A DNA stretch of 64,000 bases, taken from positions 181,124,977-181,188,976 of the forward strand of contig NC_081411.1 of assembly GCF_030272615.1 (NCBI RefSeq), given 5' to 3'. Of the stretch, positions 1 to 9,675 are shown in pieces (position 1 is the first letter of the stretch; every line of letters starts with the position of its first letter). Made by a program: the position numbers and the translations under genes. Under the pieces are notes generated by a model, which saw only the letters and a program-made list of their open reading frames with translations, was not told where the DNA came from and did not search any database. Source of the DNA: Cryptomeria japonica (Eukaryota; Streptophyta; Pinopsida; Cupressales; Cupressaceae).

Positions 1-697
1 GAGACATGCACGTTCCATTTGTGGATGGGTGCGATGACAGTCACCTTAGAGGATGTATATAGGATACTAAGGATACTGATTGATGGGGAGTTAGTTCCTT
101 TTGACTGAGAGGGAGACAGGGGAACACAAGGGTTGGCTATGGGATGGGGGAGGAGGATGAGCTACTATCCTTGAGGGAGATCTGTCAGAGATAGGCATAT
201 GAGATCTAGGATATGGAGAGGGATACAACTAGACTCAGGAGACAGCTGAGGGACACTGAGTGGGAGAGGTATCAGGCTATTTAGTGCTATACAGAGGCTA
301 AGACAACACTAAGGGTAGGGAGGCAAGCAGTAGAGGACACAAGGGCCAGATACGCTTATGTTCTACGGGTAGGGGAGGAGATAGTCTACTAGAGAGACTT
401 ATACTATAGATTGGTACCACCAGATTAGTGGGCTAGGAGGTTTCGGAGACCATCATTGATGACGACGACCACTGGAGGGAGAGATAGGAGATAAGCGTCT
501 AGATGTGGGGTCATGGGTCCTCCACTACCACCAGATAGAGGGGGAAGGAGAGATTATCATGGGGTGGGTCCGTCTAGGGCTCAAACTCTATCGAGGCCAG
601 CTGGCTTTGAGGGAGGGAGTTCATCATGGCCTTAGAGGGCTCCCTATGTATTAGTTTTGTAATATTTTGTATGATGATGTAGACACCTTCGAGTGAT
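1..697 (+). pseudogene. Plant mobile domain (PMD) protein, antisense gene of Tat element, copy 1 (partial)
   Basis: The first 107 bases encode the end of a PMD, with the motif ETCTFHLWMGAMTVTLEDVY followed by RILRILIDGELVPF, then an in-frame TGA. PMD (PF10536-like) occurs in MAIN/MAIL-type plant proteins and in transposons. The rest is a broken, Arg/Glu-rich C-terminal tail that can be aligned by eye to 5540-6127 and ends near a TGA at about 695. Several stops are TAG where a CAG is expected. The gene runs opposite to the Tat gag-pol strand. The N-terminus is beyond the window. Confidence 0.6.
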
Positions 698-2382
698 TGT
701 AGCCATATGTATTTTGACATCATTGTATCATGACATTTATGATTTTGATATATATATATATATATGAGATGATTCATCCTTGCGGTATCTATATACATAT
801 GTACCTATGTGATGCTTCTATATGTTTTATGATGTATGTTTCTATGTGGTGCTTATGATATGGATGCAAATATGTACATGATGAAATGTAATATTTTTGT
901 TCTTTTATGTTTTTAATATGTTATTGCAATGTGAATGTATGAAATGAAGATGAATATGATAATGCAAATAACTATTTATATGATGAAAATGTAAAATGTG
1001 CTAACATGTGTTGTGTGCAGGATGTGATGTAATTGTTATATATATATGTATGTATGGAATGCTTAATATGTGGTCATGCAGGTGCAACTACATGAAATGC
1101 AAATTTTTTTGGTGTATCATTATACTCAGTCATGTGATACAGGATACACGGACTTAGGAAGGATGATGGAAGTCAATCAAGAAAGGGGGATGAAAGATAG
1201 AAGATATGGAAGTGAAAGAGATTCTTGTGTGTTATCATCATTGAGCTTTATTATGGAAAAATAGGTTATGACAATCCAAATATATGTTCGACCCAGAAAG
1301 TCATTGTATCTGTTTGCATGGAGATTAGACAATCGCAAACAAGGAATACCCCAGTTCACACTAGACTCACAGTGTCCTCATATCCTTGGATAAGTCATAG
1401 AATTACTAAGAGACAATCCACAAACAATAAAGAAAATAGGTGATGATACCCCATCCTCGTCTTTCTAGTTAAAGACATCTTGGAGATAGAATCTCTAGTT
1501 AGAGACATCCTAGAAAAGTTAAAAGACATGTCACCAGAAAGATATAATCAAAAGAAAACCAAGACTCGACACCAACATCCACTGTAGTCCTCAAGTTTAG
1601 TATCTCTTGTCACTTGTATAAGTCTTATTTGATTGTGGTCACAATGTTTACTTTCACAAAAGGATAGATAGCACTGAACCATAATGTTGTCTGAGTTTGT
1701 TGAAAGATTTGATTTGTTGAAGCCCATTATTGCTTGTGTCTCATCTGAAATTGACTGAATCCATGAAACTGATACTTTATTGGGGAGAAGATGAAACTTT
1801 ATTGCAGATTAGTGATGCAAATATGGCTTTATTATGGATTATGCGTGGACAGACTAAAAAAAAATGGAAGAAATTATACTCCTCAAAACATGTGATATTC
1901 TCAGTTCCACACCCATCACTAGACATAGGATTTGTCTTAGCCACAGATAGGAGCTGATTTATTATGAATGGAAAGGGGTGTAAAGGGAGGTTTATTATGA
2001 ATGGCTAACCAATCTTAGGTATATCAATAACAAGTCATGATGGGAATGGGTAAGTTTATTATGGATGGATAGGTTGTTAGTGTGTGCAAAGTGAAAGCAT
2101 GAGATTGAATCCTAAAGGAGGGAGGAGCAGTGTCTCTATGCATGATGTTGGTGACCTAGTTTTCACCATGGTACTTTCCCAGGGCACCACCAAAGTGGTT
2201 TTCACCGTTGGACGAATTTATTTCTATTTACTTTTTTTTAAAAAACATTATTTATTTTTGTGTGTGTCACAAGGTGCCTGTTTGCCAAGTTTTCACTAAG
2301 TAATGATTTTTTATTTTTATGATTTTTTGGTATTTTTGAATTTTTATTTTTTTGTATTTTTGAATTTGGATACTCTGAAGAG
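698..2382. other. Non-coding spacer of Tat copy 1 between PMD gene and integrase end
   Basis: Bases 698-1355 match 6128-6781 (for example an AT microsatellite at about 748-766 against about 6178-6195). From 1356 on the two copies diverge abruptly, because the nested copy is deleted there. I see no convincing gene; open frames here are short and lack family motifs. The stretch 2230-2350 is T-rich. Confidence 0.5.
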
Positions 2383-3024
2383 CTATGTGTAAAACCTGTG
2401 AAGGTGCATGAGGTTGATAGGATCCTCCAAAGGTTTGCCATCTAGATTTGAAAGATGATATGCACCAGATCCATAGGCTACTGTAATGATGTAAGGACCA
2501 AGCCAATTTCGTTCAAACTTGCCCTTCTCTCTATCTTGCTGATTTTTAGGATTTTCCTTGAGAACTAAGTCACCCACTTCAAATGTACAAGGCTTCACTT
2601 TATGATTGTAGCTACGACGTTCCTTAACTAAATGATATGTACCTCGAGCGGCTATCTTCCTTGATAAAGGAAATGAGATAGAATTATTAATGCATGGACT
2701 ACGTAGGACCATATGCGTGTCACCTAAAGAAGTCTGGGTATCCTCGACAACAAAGTCATTCAAGGAAGTTCCATTAAAGGTCCATGATGTATCACTAGAA
2801 CGGAATGGATGTGTGGAACAAGTGGATGAGTTATCAAGGGTTATTATTGTGAAAAGAAGTGAAAGTAGGATAGCATGATGCAGACTTAGGATCAACAAGT
2901 ATGTTTTTTGACTTGAAATTTTAGAATTTTTGCCCCTAGCTATTTTGGTATTAGGGGAGATCAACTCTTGTTCTTTTTCTTTCATAGGATTTTTATCCTT
3001 GACTTTGATTTTTGCAAAGTACAA
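2383..3024 (-). pseudogene. Tat-lineage integrase C-terminus
   Basis: The last 90 or so residues of this 213-codon frame are the conserved C-terminal region of a Ty3/gypsy integrase: FEVGDLVLKENPKN, then NWLGPYIITVAYGSGAYHLS, LDGKPLEDPIN and a final HRFYT. That region binds DNA in the enzyme. The catalytic core is missing. The first 120 residues are not integrase that I recognise; they include a hydrophobic stretch at about residues 44-64 and a Ser/Thr-rich part, so the frame may run across a rearrangement or an extra ORF. The upstream end abuts copia A, so the gene is truncated. Confidence 0.65.
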
Positions 3025-3027
3025 TAG

Positions 3028-3454
3028 TTTTTGATTTTGAAGCCTTATTTGCTAAAAGAGTACCTAAAGGACCAACTGGAAGTAAGTATGAAGGAAGAGA
3101 ACCTTTTAAATGTTTTAGATGTAATAAGATTGGTCATTTTGCATCTAGATGTCCTGAAAGGAATGCAAGGTTTGAGGAAAGAGTTAAGAAATCTTTTAAG
3201 CCTAACCAGAAAAGATATAGATTCAAGATAATAAAAAAATGCTACATAGCAGATGAGTAAGGAGTAATTGATGACTCTAGAGATGAACTAGCAGAAGACT
3301 CTGCTAGTGGATCTGACAATGGAAAGGAATGGGTGTTCTATGCTTTGAAGGAAGATGAACCGAAACTAGCTATCAAGAATGAAGAAAAGGCCTTGGCAGC
3401 AAAAGTTGAAGATAAGGATGAATGGGTAATTGATAGTGGATTCTCACATCATAT
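3028..3454 (+). pseudogene. Copia A gag C-terminus and start of protease
   Basis: The frame from about 3030 reads FEALFAKRVPKGPTGSKY and then a CCHC zinc knuckle, CFRCNKIGHFASRC (CX2CX4HX4C), which binds RNA in retroelement gag. A basic stretch and an acidic linker follow, then the protease start WVIDSGFSHH with the catalytic D-S-G. A TAA follows IADE (near 3259). The same region of copia B lacks that stop. The protease breaks at 3454, where the Tat LTR begins, and continues at 13118. Confidence 0.85.
3450..3454. repeat. Target site duplication catat, left copy
   Basis: The five bases before the Tat LTR (catat) are identical to those after its other LTR (13113-13117). With one copy removed, the copia protease frame is continuous, which proves the insertion site. 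Confidence 0.9.
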
Positions 3455-4267
3455 TGTTTATGGTGAAAGTGGATAACAACAATATTGAAAGACAAAATGA
3501 ATTCAACCACAAAACCCTGGCCTAACAACAACAAAGATCCACCATAACATATGAAGATTACCTAAGACAATGCAAATCAAATGAAATCAGAAAGATTATA
3601 CCATCACATGTCCAATAGGGTTTGGATCTCCATTCCTCCTATCTCCATTGATCTTGCTTGATATATTTTCTCTCAGATTTTATGTGTGCACAAGAGCTCA
3701 ACAAAGAACGGAAATGTGGTTGCAAGTAGGCTTCATTGCATATGAAAGTTTGAAATCGTAATCGGGTCGGGTCGGGTTGATTAGCTAATTAGAATGATTT
3801 GAATAGATTGATTAGGGTTGATAATGAGTGAAGCACCCCCTTATATAGAAGACACTATAATAAATGGAGGGATAAGATTGAGAGGTGTAAAAGATAAATG
3901 GTTGGCTATGATTAGAGGGTAGGTAGAAGAAATAAGAAAATAATGGGTAGGTAGTGTAGGAATTAAGAGATGAATGACATGTGTCATGGGTAGAAAAGGC
4001 TAATGAATTAAATAAATACATAAAGATTTATTTAATTAATAGAAGAAGTGGGATCAATTAAATAAATAAGATATTTATTTAATTTAAGAAAATGGATAAT
4101 TTAAATAAATAAATGTATTTATTTAAATGAGAAATATGGCTAGAAGAGGATAAATGAATTAATTAAATAAATAAAGATTTATTTAATTAATAGAAGAATT
4201 AGGCTTAAAATAATTAAATAAATAAAGATATTTATTTAATTAGACATGACAATTTTAGGTGTCTACA
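3455..4267 (-). repeat. Tat element 3' LTR
   Basis: On the plus strand it begins tgtttatggtgaaagtgg and ends taggtgtctaca, so it has TG...CA ends. It matches 12296-13112 along its length. The part at about 4016-4250 is a series of AT-rich palindromes built on ttaaataaataaa / tttatttaatt. Confidence 0.9.
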
Positions 4268-4283
4268 TTTTCCCCTCTTTGAG
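4268..4283 (-). promoter_or_regulatory. Polypurine tract of Tat element
   Basis: The minus strand reads ctcaaagaggggaaaa directly before the LTR start tgtagaca. This is the expected plus-strand priming site and sets the element's orientation. Confidence 0.75.
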
Positions 4284-4594
4284 ACAATGTAGCTTGTCGC
4301 GTTATTTGAAAGAAGATAATATGAACTGATACCAAGTTGCCCCGAGATGGGAATGATAGGCCCCCTTGAGAGATTGGATGAAAATGTTTGAAAAGATTGT
4401 AGACAATCTCTCGATAAGAAAGCAAGGCTAGAAAGCACTGACCAGATAGTATAGAGTGATAGAGTCACGGGACAACTGACACGAGAGACTAGGGCTAGGG
4501 TAGTCTATAAGAAAGACTTATGAGAGAAAACATCCTCATTGTCATCCACACATCCAAGAGATCAGAGTGCAGAGAGAGCAGAGAGTAGTCAGTA
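4284..4594 (+). other. 5' flank of the antisense PMD gene
   Basis: Non-coding stretch between the polypurine tract and the first plausible ATG of the antisense gene. Bases 4560-4590 are purine-rich, with repeated agagagcagaga. It could hold the promoter or leader of the antisense gene (inference). I cannot point to a clear TATA box. Confidence 0.35.
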
Positions 4595-6127
4595 ATGATG
4601 GCATTAGTGCACAGATTCAATCGCATTCGTCAATTTCAGAGGCCAACAGATGCAGGAGAGCAGGTAAGTACCACAAAATCTCCTTGTACTTTGTTGCATT
4701 AATTGTTGTCATAAATGCATGCTAGGTAGTGCAATAAATGTGCATTAGGTATGTCTAAAAAAAATGTCAAGTGGGGTAAAAATGTCAAGGAACTTCTGCA
4801 AAGTATGTAAGCACATTTGTGTCATGAATACGTGTTTATGTTTTCAAGGTCAAATCAGCGGTTCTGTGATAAACATACGCTGTCAATTGGATAAGCTGCT
4901 GAGAGGATACACTCAACAAGGTTCCCTAAAAGATAGGATCAAAGCAACACTTTGTGATGAATAGGGAGTACTACTAGGATAGAAAGCAACACTTTATGAT
5001 GAACAGGGAGTACTACTAGGATAGGAAGCAACACTTTGTGATGAACAAGGAGTACTACTATGATAAAAAGAAGCACTTTGTGATGAATAGTGAATGCCAC
5101 TAGGATAAAAGAGAAACACTTTGTCATGAATAGGGAGTAACACTATGATAGAGTGCCATATGATAGATGTAAGCACTAGGATAAAAAGTAGCACTTTGTG
5201 ATGAATAGGGAATGCCACTAGGATTGACATAGTTGATTTTCTTGACTACAAGAGGACCTGCCAATGCTAGAGTCACAAGAGAGATTCCTGTCGACTTAGC
5301 ATTTATGAGCAGAGCTGACACTCAAGGATAGAGCAATAGTTGAGGCTATGGGCTTGCGATATATTCTATATGTGCCTGAGTTTTGGGTGAACATGGGCTT
5401 GTTGACTACTTTAGCTGAGAGATGGCACTCAGAGACATGCACGTTCCATTTGCAGATGGGTGAGATGCCAATCACCTTAGAGGATGTATATAGGATACTG
5501 AGGATACTGATCGATGGGGAATTAGTTCCTTTCAATCAAGAGGGAGCTAGGGCAACATGAGTGTTGGCTATGGGATGGGGGAGGAGGATGAGCTACTATC
5601 CTTGAGGGAGATCTGCCAAGGATAGGCATATGAGATCTAGGATCTGGAGAGGGATACAACTAGACTCAGGAGACAGCTAAGGGACACTGAGCAGGAGAGG
5701 GATCAAGCCATTTAGTGCTATACAGAGGCTGAGACAACACTAAGGGCAGGGAGGTAGGTAGTAGAGGACACAAGGACCAGATACGCTTATGTTATGCAAG
5801 CATTGGAGGAGATAGTCCACTGGAGAGACTTGTACTATGGATTGGTACCACCAGATCAGCCGACTAGGAGCTTCTAGAGACCATCATGGATGACGATGAC
5901 CACTGGAGGGAGAGACAGGAGACAGGCATCTAGTGGTGGGGTCATGGGTCCTCCACTACCACCAGATAGAAGGGGAGGGAGAGATGATCATGGGGCAGGT
6001 CCGTCTAGGGCTCAAACTCCATCGAGGCCAGCCGACTCTGAGTGAGGGAGGTCATCATAGCCTTAGAAGGCTCCCTATGTACCAGTTTTGTACCATTTTG
6101 TATCATGATGTAGACACCTTTGGGTGA
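4595..6127 (+). pseudogene. Antisense plant mobile domain (PMD) gene in Tat element, copy 2
   Basis: A likely first exon starts at ATG 4595 (MMALVHRFNRIRQF...) and meets a consensus donor GTAAGT at 4664; a possible acceptor (ttttcaag) ends at 4848. The PMD core lies at about 5312-5530: LKDRAIVEAMGLRYILYVPE, then LTTLAERWHSETCTFHLQMG and EMPITLEDVYRILRI. A tail rich in Arg and Glu follows to 6127, with HWRDLYYGLVPPDQPTRSF near 5820-5870. Stops and at least two frame changes make it a pseudogene. PMD genes in antisense between pol and the 3' LTR are known for the Tat lineage, so this is a family trait rather than host gene capture in this copy. The role of PMD here is unknown. Confidence 0.65.
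4943..5226 (+). repeat. 42-bp minisatellite, about 6 degenerate copies
   Basis: The motif gcaacactttgtgatgaa, followed by tagggagtactactaggat, recurs at about 4944, 4986, 5028, 5070 and 5112, exactly 42 bp apart, then once more near 5190 after a disturbed unit. 42 bp is 14 codons, so the array can stay in frame with the upstream part of the PMD gene. Tandem repeats near the 3' end of Tat/Ogre elements are known as seeds of satellite DNA. Confidence 0.85.
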
Positions 6128-6781
6128 TTGTAGCCATATGTATTTTGACATCATTGTATCATGACACTTATGAGTTTGATATATATATATATATGAGATG
6201 ATTCATCCTTGTGGTAGCTATATACATGTGTACCTATGTGATGTTTCTATATGTTTTATGATGTATGTTTCTATGTGGTGATTATGATATGGATGCAAAT
6301 ATGTACATGATGAAATGTAATATTTTTGTTCTTTTATGTTTTTAATATGTTATGCCAATGTGAATGTATGAAATGAAGATGAATATAATAATGCAAATAA
6401 CTATTTATATGATGAAAATGTAAAATGTGCTAACATGTGTTGTGTGTAGGATGTGATGTAATTGTGATATATATATGTATGTATGGAATGCTTAATATGT
6501 GGTCATGCAGGTGCAACTACATGAAATGCAAATTTTTTTGGTGTGTCATTATACTCAGTCATGTGATAGTAGGATACACGGACTTAGGAAGGATGATGGA
6601 ATTCAATCAAGAAAGGGAGATGAAAGATAGAAGATATGGAAGTCAAAGAGATTCTTGTGCATTATCATCATTAAGATTTATTATGGCAAAATAGGTTATG
6701 ACAATCTAGATATATGTTCGACCCAAAAAGTCATTGTACCCATTTGCATGGAGATCAAATAGTCACAAACAAGGAATACCC
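6128..6781. other. Tat spacer shared with copy 1, ending at deletion junction
   Basis: Similar base for base to 698-1355, with small differences. Similarity stops at about 6781 (after ggaataccc), where the sequence changes to the region just downstream of the Tat protease on the other strand. No gene seen. Confidence 0.6.
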
Positions 6782-8198
6782 TCTCGATTGACTAGGATTG
6801 TTATTTCTTATCCAGGGCATAGATTGTTGCAATATATGAATGGGTTTGGGTCAGCTTTGACGGTCACTTCAACTCCATTATGTGGAAACTTGATACATCA
6901 ATGATATGTAGATGATACTGCGCTCATTTGATGAATCCATGGACATCCTAGCAATATGTTGTATGTGATCTCTAGATCAAGGACTTGACAAACCACATGT
7001 TTTGTAACTGGACCAACTTTGAGAGGTAAGGTGACTATGCCCTTGGATGAATGTTCTTCATCATCATATGCCTTGATGGTAATTTTGTTTGTAGCATTCA
7101 CAACTTTGTTTGAATATCCCAATTGTATTATTGTGTTCAAAGTACATATGTTAAGACCAGCACCTCCATCTATCAGGACTCATTTTATTCGATATTTGTG
7201 TAGGAAGGATTCAATGTATAAAGGTACATTATGTGGTTGGCTCACCGAGGCATCATCAACTTCTGTGAATGTGAGAGAATGTGAGATGGAAAGGTATCCC
7301 ACCATGGCTTGAAACTAGTCCACATTCAGATCAGTAGGGACGAAAGTGTCTCTCAAAGTTTTGTCAAGAATGGATTTATGTGCGGGGGATATGCATAAGA
7401 GCTTGAAGATGGAGATAAGCATGAGTGTCTTCCCTAACTATTCTACAAGGTCATACTCAAGTTTGGTTGATGAGGAAGTGGTGTTTTTAGCTTAAGCACC
7501 TTGCAAGGTGAATTTACTTTGACGAGTTGTAACATTACATTCAGAGGTTGGTTCAGAAGAAGATCCAGTGCCTTTTAGGACAATCTTGGGTCTTTGGGTA
7601 GAATTATTAGGCATTTTGTCCTTGATGATAATGGTAGAGACATAATTGTCCATCAAAATGTGATTGACAATTGAATCATAGTTATAGGATGCTCTGGTAT
7701 AGTTGGTCTACTCAACTATGGCTTTATCTTTTCCCTTGTCATGTTTTGGGAATGGTTCTATAAACATTTCATGTTCTTGATTGGATGATTGTCCTTCAAT
7801 CTCAATGTCACCTCTATCAATAAGATCTTGTATGATGTTCTTCAGCTGATGACAATTTCCTATTTTATGACCCTGGCTTTTGTGATATTCACAGTATTCA
7901 TCATCATTCTACCAATTTGGTTTGACCTTTGGCTCATATGGAGGCAAATATGGAATTGTTATTATTTTGTTTTCCACTAGCTTCTTGAAAGCTGACTCAA
8001 GTGGTTCTCTCGATGGGGTGTACTTCCTTCATGATTTGGAAGTTGTTTGAGTATAAACTTGATTGTTTGTAGAGCTTGATCTTGAAAAAACAATTTTGGG
8101 TCGTACTGTATTTGCATCAACCACACCATCATTGACCGTATTCTTGTTTTTATTCCAAAATATTGGCTTATCTTTTCCTTTAAAGTCCTTTTTGTTTT
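6782..8198 (-). pseudogene. Tat gag C-terminal zinc motif, linker and retropepsin
   Basis: Minus strand, in order: a CCHC-like motif CEYHKSQGHKIGNCHQLKN at about 7890-7830, a linker, then the aspartic protease. The protease has the active-site motif VLIDGGAGLNIC at about 7180-7150, the DGGAGLN form typical of Tat/Ogre elements, followed by NKITIKAYDDEEHSSKG, LDLEITYNILLGCPWIHQM and SSTYH (7140-6898). The sequence continues briefly (KFPHNGVEVTVKADPNPF) and ends at the 6781/6782 junction, where RT should begin. Scattered stops. Confidence 0.8.
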
Positions 8199-9239
8199 CT
8201 ATGAATATTTTGACGATGCCTTGCTAATTAGGACCTTCTCTGTCACTAAGAATTTTTCAATGATTTCCTTGAAGGTGGACAAACAAGCTTTTCTTAGGTC
8301 ATAACCAATGTCTTTGTTAACTTTTTGGGTGAAAATCTGTACCATTTGTTTCTGTGGAATTTCACAAGAGCATTTGTTGGCTAGATTCCTCCATCTTTGT
8401 AAAAATGATGAAAAAGACTCTCCATCCTTTTGCTTGGTGTTGCACAAAGTAGTGACTGATATGTCTGTCTCTATGTTGTATGAGAAATGTTTAATAAATG
8501 CCTCTGCTAAGTCAACCCATGACTTAATTCTAGATGGGATTTGGCAGAACCATTCCATAGCTTGATCACCTAAGCTTTGTGGGAATAATCTCATCAAATA
8601 TGTCTCTTCTACTGCTACCTCAATGCAAGCTGTGAAAAACTGTCTTATATGTGCCTTAGGATCCCCTTTTCCTCTATACTTATCAAACTTTGATGTCACA
8701 AAATGTGTAGGAAAAGGAGGCATTGGAATGATTTTTTCAAATGGATAGGGACACACGTCTCTCATTGTGTAAGTTGGCTTTGGTGTATTTATGTCCTCCA
8801 TTTTCTTTTGTAAGTCCTTAATTTGTTGTTCCAAATTGTTCTTAGGTGGAGACCAACTTCTTGGACCATACCCCATGCTTGAGCCACCGGGTGGAGGAGG
8901 TCTATAGTGATGTTGTGTGTAAGGACCACTTGGTATAGAGTCATGATGAGGAATGGAATATCTATTTTGTCCATGTATGCCATACACTACAGGCATGTAA
9001 CGAGTTTGTTCTAGTGCGTTGCCCCCAAATTTGACACAAGGTTTCCTTGTGTCCAAATTTTGAACATGCCTTTGGATATCCAATTGCTTTGATGGTTGGT
9101 CCTTAGCATTGGTATGTGATTGAGTATATTTTTCTGCATAAGACTTCCATAATGGTCTGTGAAGGTGAGTATCATATGCTTGACCATGTGTATGTGGGAC
9201 CTCAGGTTTTTGAAACAAAGATGATAGTGATTCAGGCAC
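8199..9239 (-). pseudogene. Tat gag, main part
   Basis: 346 codons. The N-terminal half is rich in Pro, His and Gln (linker). A predicted coiled segment follows (NNLEQQIKDLQKKMEDINT), then the retrotransposon gag domain (PF03732-like): KAHIRQFFTACIEVAVEETY, LMRLFPQSLGDQAMEWFCQI, WVDLAEAFIKHFSYN and ESFSSFLQRWRNLANKC. Gag forms the particle that packages element RNA. It is in a different frame from the N-terminal piece at 9253-9675, so there is a frameshift near 9245. Confidence 0.85.
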
Positions 9240-9252
9240 AAGATGTGGTCCT

Positions 9253-9675
9253 TTATTGCCTCCTTTGATCCATGTTGAGGTGAGGTTGTTGAAAAGTTTG
9301 ATTTTCCATTATTTGAGACATGTCAAAATCATGAGGAATCTTGGCTCCACTTTGTGCCATCACTTGTAAGAAGTATTGTCTATCTCTCCTCATTATTTCC
9401 TCAACCAATCGATTGAAACAGGGATCCATAATGGAGTCTTCCACTTCTGCTAAATGTAAGGAAAATTTGTCCATATTGTCATTGTGTGTATTATTGTTGT
9501 TTGTAGTGTCCATGTTCTCAACATTTGGAATGTTTCTATAGGCATCCATGTCAGGTAATGTGGTATGATCAGAATTGAAAAAGACATCATTGTTATACTC
9601 ATAGGCACTCATGTTTGCGGACTCTTGAGCCTCTTTAGTTTCTCTCCTAGATTTTTGGGAACGAGTTTCAACCAT
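9253..9675 (-). pseudogene. Tat gag N-terminus
   Basis: 140 codons starting MVETRSQKSRRETKEAQESA, the usual start of Tat/Ogre gag proteins, followed by an Asn/Asp-rich stretch and FNRLVEEIMRRDRQYFLQVM. It ends at TGA and the protein resumes in another frame at 9239. The ATG at 9675 is the natural start, since the long non-coding leader lies immediately upstream. Confidence 0.8.

Larger units (their letters stand above)
1..3027 (-). mobile_element. Ty3/gypsy Tat-lineage fragment (copy 1), 3' part only
   Basis: Read on the minus strand this fragment holds the integrase C-terminus (about 2650-2386), a non-coding spacer (2385-698) and an antisense PMD gene (697-1). This is the order known for Tat-lineage elements that carry an extra antisense ORF between pol and the 3' LTR. 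Bases 1-1355 are closely similar to 5431-6781 in the nested Tat element and in the same orientation, so the two are copies of one family. The 3' LTR lies off the window. The other end is cut at about 3027, where copia A begins. Confidence 0.7.

Noticed and set aside
748..766. AT dinucleotide runs (also at about 6178-6195 and a CA run at 47123-47142)
   Set aside because: Ordinary microsatellites; reported only as landmarks.
1730..1957. 75-codon plus-strand frame in the Tat spacer
   Set aside because: No family similarity that I can see and the spacer is otherwise non-coding.
4939..5321. Minus-strand open frames with repeated Val/Leu/His motifs
   Set aside because: They are the complement of the 42-bp minisatellite; the periodicity explains the open frames.
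7789..7980. Hydrophobic 63-codon plus-strand frame resembling a membrane peptide
   Set aside because: Antisense of the Tat gag zinc-motif region; complement of Lys/Asn/Glu-rich coding looks hydrophobic.
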